Below the pieces are notes generated by a model. The model did no database searches and was not told the origin of the DNA. It was given only the letters and a program-made list of their open reading frames with translations. The position numbers and the translations under genes were made by a program. Shown here in pieces: positions 42,089 to 63,031 of a stretch of DNA of 64,000 nt; the stretch's first letter is position 1, and each line of letters starts with the position of its first letter. Origin of the DNA: Haliclona indistincta. Lineage: Eukaryota; Porifera; Demospongiae; Haplosclerida; Chalinidae. The stretch covers positions 6,522,167 to 6,586,166 of the forward strand of contig OZ024785.1 in the NCBI GenBank assembly GCA_964017065.1, in the 5' to 3' direction.

Positions 42089-45000
42089 CTACAAACCTTG
42101 TAAGAATCCTAGTGAAACAGGACGCAGCATTAGTTCTACGAAGAGACACAACCAACGAAGGTCCTTTGGAGAATTCACCAGCCTAAAATAGCACAATTTG
42201 AACACATCAGTTTTCAAATTTTTCTGCACGACCTTTAGTTCGGTGTTCAAACAGCTACAGAGCTCCTCTGCCATATTGGATGAGAAACGGACCAGTTGGA
42301 TATCGGTGATTGTGAATTCAGCTTGCACGATGGAGTCAAGCACCATCACAAATGGTGCAGTGGAGGAGGAGGTGACGTGTGAGGGAGGGAGAACCAGGCA
42401 AGTGTGCTCCATCAGAGGAGACATGTTTGAACGAAACGTGTTCGGCAATGGAGTAGTAGAGAAGGGATTTAAGTTGTCAGTTGGGGCCATGGTGACCTGG
42501 AGATAAAACAGAATAAACCAGCTCAGTAAGAGAGCGTGTTACCTGATAGTATTTGACCAGAGCAGGATGATGTGACTGGATTCCATTGGGGAAGAACAGT
42601 TGTACGTCACAAACAGCTGCTGCAAATGACGGAGAGTCTATGGAAGAGAAGCGTCAACAAGAATCGGGAAAGACAATCGTCTTACAGTAGAGTGACTTGT
42701 GGTATGTGTCGATGAATGGTTTGAGATCATGGTGCAGCTGCCAGACTGCGTTGAGGCGCTGGACACACACTGCTACTACCCGAGATGCCTAGAAATAGTG
42801 AACGGTAATATCAGCTCAAACTAGCCGATACCTGATCCAGGGCCCATTCCTGTTCCAGCTGTATCTGCTGAGAGTGCAGTAGACTCATTCCCACAACAGT
42901 AAAACCACTACGAGACAGCTTATCTAGTACCTTTACCAATAACCTAAAAAAGACCAAAATCTACAAAAAACAATATGAGAGAAAGTACCGTGGTCGTTCA
43001 GCATCAATGAGGCACACAGAGACCAGTGGTTCTGGCTCATTCTGCAGTCTAGATAGCACGGCGCAGTCTCCCAGCCATCCTGGTGGAGTGTATCCACAGA
43101 GAGCCCAGGAATCAGCAAAGGCAAACAGCTCCTTATCGATGAAGAACACAGAGGTGAGGTGGAATGCTTCCTCTAAGGTCTGTGACAAGATGACCTCACA
43201 ACTCTTCAGCCCAGGAGTGAGCTGAGCGCGGAGTATGTTCTTGTCTTCTAGAAGTTTCTGCACTCTCTTGTTGCTGTTCAAACCACGTAGAACAACCAGT
43301 AAAGCTGGTCGAGTGGTGATCTTGTCCATGGCATCTTGATACAAGTTGCTGGTTGTGGGTAGAGGACACAGCTGCTTAGCCTGATAGCGAGACAATTCAG
43401 GAACAATCTTGAGACCAAGTAGCTCTAAAACTTTGTTGTCATCCGGTTTGCAATTTTCCTCCATAATGTTTTTGCCGTGTTTCTCATTGAAAGATCGATT
43501 CTTAGACAGTCCCAGCAAACAGCTTATAGCACCTATAGCTCTCTCGAGCTGATCCACACACATCGCTGTAATGGCTACAACTGAGAGCTCTTCTTGGATT
43601 CCATTACTGTTTAAAAGAGACGGAGCAAGTTTGTACCCATTGGCAGTTGAGGGAGTGAAGGTAAAGCTACCGACTGCTTTAAGGACATCGTCGCTGTAGT
43701 TAGCAATATGAAGGAGACTGTCGGGTGCATGAGAGAGAGCATTGGTAGTCTGGAAATATTCCTTGAGGTCCAGGAAGATTCGTCGGCTGATAGCTAGTTT
43801 GTGAGAGGAAGCGTTCTCTTGTCCTACAGCAATCAGTAGGGAAGGGAGAGGAGGAAATGTGGAGGGAGAGTTGAGAGGCTGGTCAGTAGCTGTAAGCAGC
43901 ATTGATCCTGGGAAGACAGAAGGGGAGGGAGGGTTGGAGGAGGAAGGAGTGAACTGTGGTATACTAGACTGAGGGATATTCAGAGCCTGGGCTCTTTTTG
44001 AGTTCAAACGCAGTCGCTTGATTCCGTGTATGTGCAGGCCTTGGTCGGCAAGAGATCGGAGCAGAGCATAGTAGCAAGAGGGAGAGACGAGGGGAGATGC
44101 AACTATGACTAGCTTGGAGTAGGGCATGGACACAAGGGCAGGTCGATTAGAGATGAGAGGAGGAAATGAAAGATTGATATCAGACGGAGTAAGAGTAGGA
44201 GTCACAACTGTGTCGCCATCCTCACTTTCGGAGAACCGCACTCGCTGTCTCTTTCTCTTCTCTTGTTTAGTAGTAGGATCAGAGACTCCAAGTACAGCAC
44301 CTGTCTTGACACAGGCCCGACCACCAAACCATCGAGCAAGCTCCAGACTAGACCAATACTGGCTGTGGACGACACTAACAGCGATGCTGCCCTGGGTGCT
44401 GAATCTTGCATTGATACTGTTTGGTTCAACAGTCCTAGCCAGAGAGATGTCTTCGGGCCCTATGACATCAGCCATTTTCGAGATTGCCTGTGAACCACGC
44501 ACAGCAAGTGCTAAAATTGGAACAATGGAATCTGAGGCAGGTGAAGGGTACACAACCCTAATGCCGGCTAAGTCAAGGCCCTGTTTGAACACCTCCATCA
44601 CTGTCGTGTAGATGAGGTTTGTGTCAGTGCAGTATGGATGCTGAATGATACACACTGTGTTCTGAGTGGGCGTGGTTGATTTGAGACAGTGCAGAGGGAG
44701 AGGAGAATCATCACGCTGGAGGCACAGCCAGTAGAAGCTAAGAGGAGTGGAAAGAGGGGCAGGATCGTCGTCCACCAAGAAGAGCAAGGACAGGGGAAGG
44801 TCTGCAAGAGATTGGAGAGCCTGGAGATGGCTGTTGTCCGTGACTAGCGATGAAAGAGGATTCAGAACTTGAGCAAGTGTGTGTGTATCCAACAAACGGT
44901 TGAGAGCTTCAGTTACCTCACCATCTACAAGAAAAAAGTCAAACACAAGCAAATTCATAACCCACTACTTACCGTGATTATTGACCTCAGCAATGCCCAT

Positions 45001-48000
45001 TACAATATGAGGCGCAGAGGTCGAAGCTGTAGTTAGCTGGAGCCCAGATACGACAAACGGACGCCAAATCTCGGTCTTGTCTTCTGTTTTGAAAGTGTCA
45101 GTAGCAAGCCTGACTAGCCACACTAACAACAAAGAGAACAGCTCTTGTAGGACGGATTGGTCGAGAGAAGAGAGCAGAGAGGAGGTGTGAGCACTGCTAC
45201 GAGTTCTGAGGTTGTTGAAATAAGAGAGAGACAGAAGCAGTAGAGCGCTTGGTGGTTGGAGAGGAAGGGTGGATGGGATGACCGAACTGAAGGAAACGTC
45301 CTAAGAAGAGCGAAATGAGAATAAATTTTTTTATGATCAACTTTTTGTACCTGATGAAATAGTGGATCGGTGCAAGGCGGTGCATTTTTCGATGAAGGTG
45401 GTTTGCGTAATTCGATCTTCCGCTGTAGGTCGGCTCTTACTTGCTCTTCTCTCAGTCTCCTGGTCTCTGGGGTCTCTTCCTCGTAGTCCAGACTAGTGGT
45501 GCTACCTGAACCAAACTTGACTCCTGAATCGATGGGTCGAGGTATTCACCTGTTTCACTACAAGCTGTACTTACCGATATCATCGTCACTGCTCTGAGTC
45601 AAGCTGTCAGTCCGTGAGCGACGCCCTCGTCCCTTCTTTCCTCTGGATGCAGGTGGGCTACTATCTGAGCTATTCTCACCACCATCGCTGTCCTTTCGTT
45701 TCTTCTTTTTCTTGTTCTTTGATTTCTTGTGAGACTTGTCACTTTTCGACGGTGAGCCTGAACTGAAATCTTCTGACTGGCTGTTTGGATCATGTTGTGT
45801 GCCATCACCGTTCCAACAAGGCTAGAAGAGAAAAAAAAAACAGTAAAAGTGAATGGATTACTCACTTTCACATACCTCAGTAATGACAAAAACATCATCT
45901 TCGGATATACTACCAGAGGATGACGTGCGATGCCTTCTCCCTCCGCCCCCTCTTGTCTTCTTAACATCAGCTCCTCCAGTTGCTGACGCTTTTTCAGTCT
46001 TTCCACTCTGAGCAGTAGGTGGTTCTACAGCTATAGTCTGACTCTGTTTCTTCTTGGTCGTGTGCCTCTTTGGAGCTGGGCGAGCTACACTTCTTATTGC
46101 TAAGAACGGACACAGAAGACGTGCAAGTAATAATGTTATGCTCGTTTACCTTCAGTTGGAGCGGGTTTATCCAGAATAGCGCTAAGGTCAACAGCCGTCG
46201 GAAGACTAGTAGAGGTTGGGAGTGATTGATCGGTGTTAGAGGGAGTTGGTAAGGTCTTTGGGTCAGCTGCAGTTGAAAGAGACTGTTTAATTCTGTTACG
46301 CTCCAACTTCCATTGGTGAGGGTCACTGCAGTCTTCACTATCCTCAGAACTGGATCTAAACAGTGGTGGTCAATTCTGTTAGAACAAGTAAAATGCTTTA
46401 CTTTGATAGAGGCACTCTCATAGCTAGTAACCTACGCGCGACATCACTTGAAACAGTGTCCTATGAAAATGAAATAAAAACCAGTTAGCTACACTCACAC
46501 ATAGTTGCTTTCACATACACAAACCTGAGGTGGTCTCACATCAAGATAAACAGTGTTCCCACCAGCAGCAGCTGCAGGTTCACCTCTCACACTATCATCA
46601 CCTGCACACAGGTCACATGATAGCATGATCATATAACATCATAATAGAGTATGCTGACATGATAACACACATGTGTACAGCTGAACACAAAGCAGACCAA
46701 AATACCAACTACTGACCCTCACAAGAAAGCTAATTTTTTTACCCGTTGTAAAGAGCTGTTCTTGTTCAGTTTGTGGGTTGCTGTGAGTTCGTCTTCTTCC
46801 CGACGGGGCTAGCGGCGGCGGTGCATGGTGTAAGCTAAGCTGATGCAGTTGCTGCATTAGGGCACTGTTGGTGGTCCTGGGATCACCCATGCCTTCCCAT
46901 GAAGGAGGAACTCTGAATGAGGACACACAGTGCACAGGTATAGCCAGCAGTGTGTTCGTGCTCACCTATTATCAACAGGAGGACTTACACTGCCTTCTCT
47001 TGATTCCTCTTTGATAGCCTCCAGCGCTCTGTCTAGCTCGGACTCACTCAAGTGTTCAAATCGACTGCTCTGCAGCACGCCGCCATGAGCATGACCAGCT
47101 GAGGTACCATTCAAACCACTAGTTCTAAAGTGTTTGTGAGAATCAGATCCTTCTTGTCCAGAGCTGTTATTAGAGTCATTGTTGCCGGTCAGACATGAGC
47201 TCAGAGAAGCGACGACAGACATAATCAGCTCTTCTCTGAGCTGACTAAAGTCAGGTGCTTGCTGCTGCTCCTGCGTCAACTGCTCCTCTGAGGCCGTCAT
47301 GAGAGACTCAAAGTCCGACTGAAACTTGGACCATTCGTCATCCGTACCTGATCTCCTTCCCTTGTCAGCTGGGACAACCCTCGTGTCTTCTTCCTTGTCC
47401 TCCTTCTTCCCTGCAGCAATATCATCAGTGCTTTCTAAACACTCCACCAAGAGGTCATTCTCCGGTTCGATTCCTCGATCTAAAAATAATAGGATGGTAC
47501 TAAAAATAGCAATGATAAATGCTTCTAATTTTACACAATTGCCTCAAAATTTGCAGTATGCGTTAGTGTACAGAAATGATCACAGATCGTTAGCAGGTCA
47601 ATGATGCCTATTCAGATGACGACAAACAATGCAGTCTTGTCAATACTAATTCAATTGACGTACTTAAAGCTCAAACCATGTATAGGCTGAAATAAATCGG
47701 GCACATTGGTACTTTAGCTCGCCCCACTAGAGCTCATTTCCTAGTCAATGCAAACTCTGAAACATCTACTTCTTAGCATAAAAATTGCCAACCCTCTAGT
47801 CTGCTGTTGGCACATTCGATCGATATTTGTTGTGTTTTGTAGTAGTTACAGAATGTGGAACTGTAAAAAACTGATTTTTATTCATTATGCTTACTCAGCC
47901 ATTCGGACGAATCTGCAGACGTCTCTGAATTTGCAAGAAAATGATCTGAAGTGGAGTCCACATTAAGAGATTGTAAATGGTGGGAGCGACTGAAAATGGC

Positions 48001-48239
48001 GATACCTCCTTCACTTTCTTCATCCTCACCCTAAGACAAACGAACATCATATTTACAGTACTTGAGAATGTAAATCAATTTGTATAACGTATCACACCAT
48101 CACATTGTAACGGTAAAATGTCTGTCACTGATTCACACACGATGTGTTTCACCGTTCCCACCTCTAGTGAACAATCTAGAGCGAAATCCGCCGAAGGAAT
48201 ATCATCAAGCAGTTCAATCTCTCCTCCTTCTGTCTCCAT
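42089..48239 (-). CDS. NDK-domain protein, possible DNAAF8/C16orf71-like axonemal dynein assembly factor
   Basis: Sixteen exons join in frame: 48239-48162, 48030-48006, 47479-46966, 46912-46743, 46601-46525, 46460-46402, 46355-46150, 46099-45876, 45821-45575, 45505-45351, 45300-44973, 44934-42989, 42943-42832, 42788-42686, 42637-42543 and 42496-42089. Start METEGGEIELLDDIPSADF. The N-terminal half is acidic and Ser/Lys-rich with a short hydrophobic motif (NTVYLDVRPPQ). The C-terminal half has degenerate nucleoside-diphosphate-kinase-like stretches: LAVRGSQAISKMADVIGPED with EPNSINARFS, and VKVLDKLSRSGFTVVGMSLL. The catalytic NDK histidine was not seen. The acidic N-terminus, the YLDVR-like motif and the NDK-like C-terminus suggest DNAAF8, a factor for outer-arm dynein assembly in motile cilia. 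The family call is tentative; gene integrity is well supported. Confidence 0.65.
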
Positions 48240-49869
48240 CACTAGCCTAGTCTTCACGAGGTCCTAGTCTTCCACAGATTGCATCAGCAACACACACACA
48301 CACGGCTCAGTGTTTACTAGCCATGCTCGTCATGAAAAGGCTATCCGCTGACGCGGCGCGGCGGCGGGAAATCGAACCATAGTTAGTAGGCGGGGCAAGA
48401 AATATATGACCGACACGCCCCACATGCACAATTAATTTTGACACTTTTCAAAATTTAATCAGACACCAGACAGTCTGGACTTTGATTGGTAGACAGTACA
48501 CTATAATCACTATTGCAACTCAATATAGGTCGAATAGCCTGGTTGGAGGCTATTTCACAGCTGCATGAACTTGCTAATAATGACCTTTCATATGATATAA
48601 TTATTTTGTCTGTGTATAATTTCCAGTATGTGTCGATCTGCAAGTCAATCAATGGTACAGAGAGGGCAGAGACTTTTTGGCTGGACTTTGCCCTCATGAA
48701 TGCACTGACAATTGGCAGTATCTTTCCCTAGTCAGCCAGTGAAGTCACACTTTGCCAATAATGAGTGCTGTTACATCACAGCAGCCTGAGCAGCTGCCAT
48801 ACACTACAGTACAGTATAATTTTGTTGCATCACAGAGAATCATTGTTCAACCAGTTGACTCAGCTGCTAATTACTTTCAAGATCAGAAAGATTCTGAAAT
48901 TGACTCGGTTCCTATGTTTTGATTACACAGAAGGATTCACTGTATAATAAATATTATCAACTATCTAAAGTACTTACAATGTATTACTGTGTTTGTATTA
49001 TTAAGTAAACTTTGCTCTACAACTTAAATTTGTACTCCAGATATAGTACACACATTTAAATTTCTTATCATGTATACCATGTATGCGGCCTGGAGCATGC
49101 ATTGTACTAATGAGATGGGATAAAGTGTTGAAAACTTCCCCAACTCATAGCTGTTTGACTGTGAAGAGTGATATACTAAACATCAGTTGCTATAGAACAA
49201 TGTGTGAAATTAATGCGTAAGCATGTTAGCAGTTTATCACAGACTGTTTATGGTTGCAAGCAAGGTAGTGTAGAAAAGAGCTAGCGAACAGAGGGGATTT
49301 CTACCCTTGATTCTTACCAAGAACTGGGTATTGTACTTTGGCATTCCAAATACCCCCTCACAGGCAGATTTCTATAGCTTTGCTCCCTGGGAGTTGGCAG
49401 GCATTTCAGACTCAGTCTGTGGGGGTATTCTAGCATAATTCTTCCAGGAGTGGCTAATAGGTTTCATGCATGGTATGTAAAGAACCCCTTTATTGGAGGG
49501 AATTTCAGAATATGATTCCACTGCATTCAGCTTGTATCCCATGGTTGCATGCAGTTTCTGCAGTAGCAGCCACAGCTGTGTTCCACTAAGTTGAACCAGA
49601 TATAGACAATGAGTATCTCCACTGGGAATTTCCAGTCTGCTGCAATTGTCTTGGGTATTGTATACTGAACTGTATCGCACAAAGTATTCATTGAGCATGC
49701 TTGAATGCCTTATAAGGCTAAATCACGTGCTATGAAGGGTTTTCCCCGTCAATTTAGGTTCTTTCCCTCGACAGTTTCCCTCTGCTTTGGCACTTAGTCC
49801 ATACTGCTACTATCGATCAGCAAACTTGAGAGGTCCAGCTGATTTTCTCAAGAACTCGATCGTCTAACA
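48240..49869. other. Divergent intergenic region between the NDK-domain gene and the Bcl-3-like gene
   Basis: About 1.6 kb without a supportable gene. The first 150 bp beyond 48239 include GACGCGGCGCGGCGGCGG, a GC-rich patch probably belonging to a core promoter. The remainder is A/T-rich. Nothing else was recognised. Confidence 0.5.
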
Positions 49870-58358
<8,489 letters not shown>

Positions 58359-59159
58359 TTCGACTGCAATAATAAAGGACAACTAACTGACTGAATATTT
58401 TTTCGCATGCGCACACTATACCGATGTGACTATTTTAACACATGTAATACTATTAATAATCGTGAATTTTTCGTATTAATTTTGTATTTCTTGTAACAAC
58501 TGTCTCTCTACTGCTTCTCCTCCTCTCACTATCTTCTTTTTTCGATTTCAAAATGTACACTTAACCAACTGAGTAGCTCATAAAAATGAAAATTTTGCTG
58601 GTCTGTTTGCCAGGGCGTGCTTAGGCCTGCTAGCAGTGGTCTTTGCTGAGCTGGTGTGTCAAGTGGGGTGACTGCTAACTCATGTCAACAAACACATGCT
58701 CAGGGCTGGAGTGAAGCAACACTACATGAATAATAAAATTATTTTAATTTAGTGCATAGATCAGCATACGGTGGAGCAGACACCATTGGGACTAACAAAA
58801 CTCGTCTGTTTGAGAGAGGGTGTAGGGGTTATTATAGTTTACATTATGTGGGTTATAATTATTTAGGATTCAGTAAGTCTCCATTATAGAGGGATGAGGG
58901 GTGTCCTCTAAGAGGGCTTCCACTGTAGCACTATATGTACGTACAAGCAGTGCGTATAATAATATACACCAAACAGTGGGATAGCTATTGTTAAGGGACA
59001 CCTAGTCTAGAAGAGAGCCTGCATGGGGATGAGGCTAAAAAGATACCTAAAATGAAAAGTAAAAATGATCGAAGTAACTAAGCTATTGGCTATTGAGATT
59101 ATCTAATAGCTAATCCCAATGATCTGAGTTTTTGACGAACAGATAAATTATTCGAAATA
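58359..59159. other. Intergenic spacer between the Bcl-3-like and NPL genes
   Basis: 3'-to-3' gap between convergent genes. AATAAA at about 58370 is a likely polyadenylation signal for the Bcl-3-like gene. No other feature is supported before the MITE at 59160. Confidence 0.5.
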
Positions 59160-59315
59160 CAGAGGTTTTATTACTACTTGCAAGGAAGATTTGAGTGTAA
59201 AGCATCACCTTGCAGTCACTAATGTGTCAAGTCACTGCTATTTATTCACACAATGTAGCATGATCAAAGTGGTCCAGGCTACACTTTACCCTTGCAAGAA
59301 GTAATACAACTGCTG
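59160..59315. mobile_element. 156-bp MITE, same family as 28729-28944
   Basis: Starts CAGAGGTTTTATTACTACTT and ends GTAATACAACTGCTG. Internal AAGCATCACCTTGCAGTCAC and GTGTCAAGTCACTG are shared with the copy inside Ig copy E. Flanks are TA (left) and TG (right, probably a mutated TA). It is 60 bp shorter, mainly by internal deletion. Confidence 0.85.
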
Positions 59316-59792
59316 TGCATGTAGCAATAACAGAAAAAAATAAGAAGCTCTAAAATAATTAGTTCTAGCAAACTGACAAATTAACTGGACATCATGTGAT
59401 TTACAAGAAACTGTACGTATGCAGTATCATTACAAGGATGGATGAGGTTAGAAACAACTAGAAAACAGTACATGTATAGCAGTTACACATGTAGGAGAAC
59501 TGTGTAGGACATGATGATATGTGTAGGGGGACATGTAGTTACATGTACATGTATTGTAGCTAGGTAGACATGTAAAATTGTCATTTATCATTAGCTACAA
59601 GAGTAGAATTGCTCCAAAAGATCTCCCAGGTCTGCAGTTATACTTTGCTCAGCAGTACTGCATGTAAATATCACTTCTTTTTTATAAAAATGTATTATTT
59701 AAACTGACATCATCTAGAAAAAAAAACAATAGTTATACAAAATCTATTATTTTTTGATAAGTGTCTAGAGGAGAAGCGGTTAAAGTAGGGAA

Positions 59793-62700
59793 CTATGCCC
59801 AGTCAAAGAAGCCTATAGCTTCTAGATCACTCTGCAGCGCTTTGTACTTCTCTGCTGAGATAGGGAAGAGAGGAAGACGTGGTGGACCCAGATCCATGCC
59901 GCTCATCCGCATGAAAGCCTTCCCAGTCCCTATTGACCCTCCTGGATAGAGAGAGAGGTAAGAGAATTAGCCAGTGACACTAAGAACTATGACAGACTCA
60001 CCATATTTGTGCAGTAGGTGTATTGCTGCTTGAGCTCTTTTCTGTAAAACAGAATACAAACCATAAGCCTAAAACCACTTAGTCACAACCCACTCGAGCA
60101 CTTTAACAGCTAAGATTTTTTTACTCTGCCACACACAGATAGACTCAGCTACTCACACTGCCACTCAGCTTACTCTGCCACCCACAGCAGACTCAGCTAC
60201 TATGTTGTAAAATCCTAGTACGTTAAAATCCTATCAATCATTATATGGATTGGTATTACTACAAATTAAAATGTGCACTTGTATTACACACAAGACGCCC
60301 TTTGCACATGCACAATAGCTAGATGCATGTGCAAGGACTTTGTGTGACACATTTTACGAAATTCCTCAAATTAATTGCAGTACTAGTCTATGATGCTACC
60401 ACACACATTCAGTCCAACACTCATCAGTTACTATTGATCACCTGTTCCAGTTGGGCAGTTGCGATGTCTCCACGCTCATAAGCTGCCAACATGCGGTTAT
60501 TGAGCTTGCCAGAGTAATTGTAAGTGCTACCAACCGCAGCTGTGCCTCCCATGCAGTACGAGCCAAGTACTTGCTATAGGATGAAAAAAAAATTAATAAG
60601 GAAGTATAGAAAAATCTATTTTCTCACTTCATCTCTTCCATACATCATGAGGTACTTGCCGCTGCTGTGAGCCAGGCACCTGCTGTACTCCATTAGGTCC
60701 TCATGTGTGAACTTGATGCCTCTTAGAGTGGGCATATGAGATGAAGCCATGTCCAATAGCTCCTCCATGCTGACTACAGCAACACCATGATAGAGTGGAA
60801 CGTTTGAAAAATTCACAGAATCAAATTGAAAGGCCTCATGGTATTTAACAGCATAGCTAATCGAGCTTTGAACACATAGACAAAGGGATATAGTGAATAC
60901 CTGGTCAATTATACATGTCCATGACTACTAATGATGTTAACCACGCCCACATGAATTTGATTAAATTTCTCAGCTGAATTTCCTAGCTATACAATAATTG
61001 ATAACTCACATTTAACCCCTGTCATAGAGGGTATGTGATAGTAGAACATGGGTAGTGATGGAGCTGCCTCACCAATCTTCTCAAGATACAACACCAGTGC
61101 CTCTAATGATGAGGAGAAAAACACAAGCAAGTGAGAGAGTCGATCAAACGCAGAATACTATATACCAAGTGTCGGTGGTTTGAAGTAAGATGGCGGCATC
61201 GCAGCTATTGCATCTGCTCCAGCATCCACAGCATGCACAGCCTGCAGTCAGAGAGAATAGAATATGCACCAAATACTGCTATTATATACGTACCAGTTGA
61301 CAGCAGCTTTTCAAATTTTCTGAACCAACATGCACAATTACTTTCAACCTGGAATATTTTATTATGACAATGAAAAATTTGATACTTTGTAGTGAAAATG
61401 ACAGAACCTTTTCCTTGAAGCTTTGATCCACTCCTCTGTAACTTGCTGTCGTTCTTCAATAGACATGCTCAATCCTTCACCAGTGGTACCACATACTGGG
61501 TGAATGAGTGAGTGAGTGAGTGAGTGAGTGAGTGAGCGAGGGAGTGAGTGAGGGAGTGAGTAAGTGAGTGAGTGAGGGAGTGAGGGAGTGAGTGAGTGAG
61601 GGAGTGAGTGAGTGAGGGAGGGAGTAAGTGAGGGAGTGAGTGAGTGAGTGAGGGAGGGAATGAGTGAGGGAATGAGTGAGTGAGGGAGTGAGTAAGTGAG
61701 TGAGTGAAGGAGGGAGAGGAGTGAGTGGGTGGGTGGGCGAGTAAGCAAGCAAACGAGATTCCATGTAAAATATTGGGAAGGAAACATTAGCACTGTTGTT
61801 GGATGAGTTGACACAGAGCACAAGACTAACCGAACACATTGAATACTCCCTGCTTGCATAGGAAGTCTGCGTAGCTCTTTATGACGGAATAGTTGACTTC
61901 ACTACACACATTGACAGTATAATGAACCGTTTTATTTTTCATCTTTGTTGTGACTTACCCGTCGTCAGTAAATGGTGTAAATGGAGCAGCGAGCAGTCCT
62001 CTCATGTTAAATGAAAAAATGGAAGGTACCTAGTGTGCGGACAGATAACTTATTTCAACAATTCTATGAATGTTGGTGCATGATTGTTTATCAAAAATTT
62101 CGACACATTGTTACACTACATATTCAAAACAATCATAATTTTATTATTATTTTAATTTTTTTTAAAGTTTATAATAATTCATTTATAAAATTTCATACAT
62201 GAAATTTTTTTGTAAAATGTGATCAAAAAATATTATTGCAAAGATACAAATGTAACTAAAAACTAAAATGTAACTAAAAATGTAACTAAATTTTATGTAG
62301 CAAAAATTTCTACATTTACAGTTACTAAGAGCACAATCTCAGATTTTGAACAGAACCTGAGCAAGAAAAATGCCTACCTTGTGTTGGACAGCCAGAGAAG
62401 GCACTGAGAGCTTAGCAGGAACAGCTGGATTCTTAACTTTTGATAATGGACTCCTGGTCAAACCAGCCACACCCACTCCTACAAGAACCACATGACTTCT
62501 GTATCAAAATTCCAAATGAAGGTACCTTTTATAGGTGACTTGTTTGGTTTTGTTGGACTGCTGTCTGAACCCGGATCAGAATCTATTTTAGTCTTTTTCA
62601 GACGAATTAATGAACGAATGTACATCTCCCTATGAGAGAAGGATCCCTCTCTTAATCACTTGATTATCCCATGTCTCACCTGTTCGAGCTATCAATAGGA

Positions 62701-62813
62701 CCAGGCTGCTTCCCAGCCATTATCAACTCATTTCTAAGCTGTTCATTTGTTAGCCCTTTTAGTTCCTCCTCCTGTTTCTTGTCAGCTTGAGCAGTCGCTC
62801 TTCGTTTCGGCAT
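59793..62813 (-). CDS. NPL: N-acetylneuraminate lyase with an N-terminal LEM-like domain
   Basis: Thirteen exons: 62813-62680, 62629-62526, 62478-62378, 62029-61959, 61901-61831, 61495-61408, 61348-61294, 61241-61166, 61102-61010, 60773-60628, 60573-60442, 60041-60002 and 59941-59793. Exons 4-13 encode a complete class I aldolase of the DHDPS/NAL family, which splits sialic acid into N-acetylmannosamine and pyruvate. Visible motifs are GLLAAPFTPF, the carboxylate-binding GTTGEGLSMS, the tyrosine region MFYYHIPSMTG and the Schiff-base lysine in RGIKFTHED. Exons 1-3 read in frame into it. They encode a LEM-like helix pair (LTNEQLRNELIMAGKQPGPI, then MYIRSLIRLKK) and a Ser/Pro/Lys linker. LEM domains normally bind the chromatin protein BAF, so the fusion is odd. 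The lyase's own ATG (RGLLAAPF context) could give a shorter protein. Confidence 0.85.
61498..61735. repeat. (GAGT)n-type microsatellite in NPL intron 5
   Basis: About 240 bp of GAGT and GAGG tetranucleotides. On the gene strand it reads (ACTC)n and lies immediately before the acceptor at 61497-61496, so it doubles as the pyrimidine-rich tract. Confidence 0.93.
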
Positions 62814-63031
62814 CTTGCATGTGTCTTAGTAGTCAGGCGTGGCCTTAGTCGATCGTGAATGAAGGGCGTGACTCGAATGAAGGGCGTGACTCAAGTACAG
62901 TACAATGTATGCGTACATGTATAAGGCGGGGTGTTTTTGGCGTTGTGATAACCATAGTACATTGTAATAACAAGAATGTGCCGTGATTTTTTGGCTTCTC
63001 GTCCGTCGCTGACATTGTAAACAACTCCGTA
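62814..63031. promoter_or_regulatory. Short divergent promoter between NPL and the BACE-like gene
   Basis: Only 218 bp separate the two start codons, so both genes probably share a bidirectional promoter. A direct repeat (GAATGAAGGGCGTGACTC, twice around 62858-62893) lies here and could be a factor site. No TATA box is obvious. Confidence 0.5.

Noticed and set aside
42198..44611. Plus-strand open frames over the NDK-domain gene
   Set aside because: Antisense shadows of a gene whose 16 exons join in frame on the minus strand.
61362..61859. His-Ser-Leu-Thr repeat proteins
   Set aside because: Translation of the (GAGT)n intron microsatellite in NPL.
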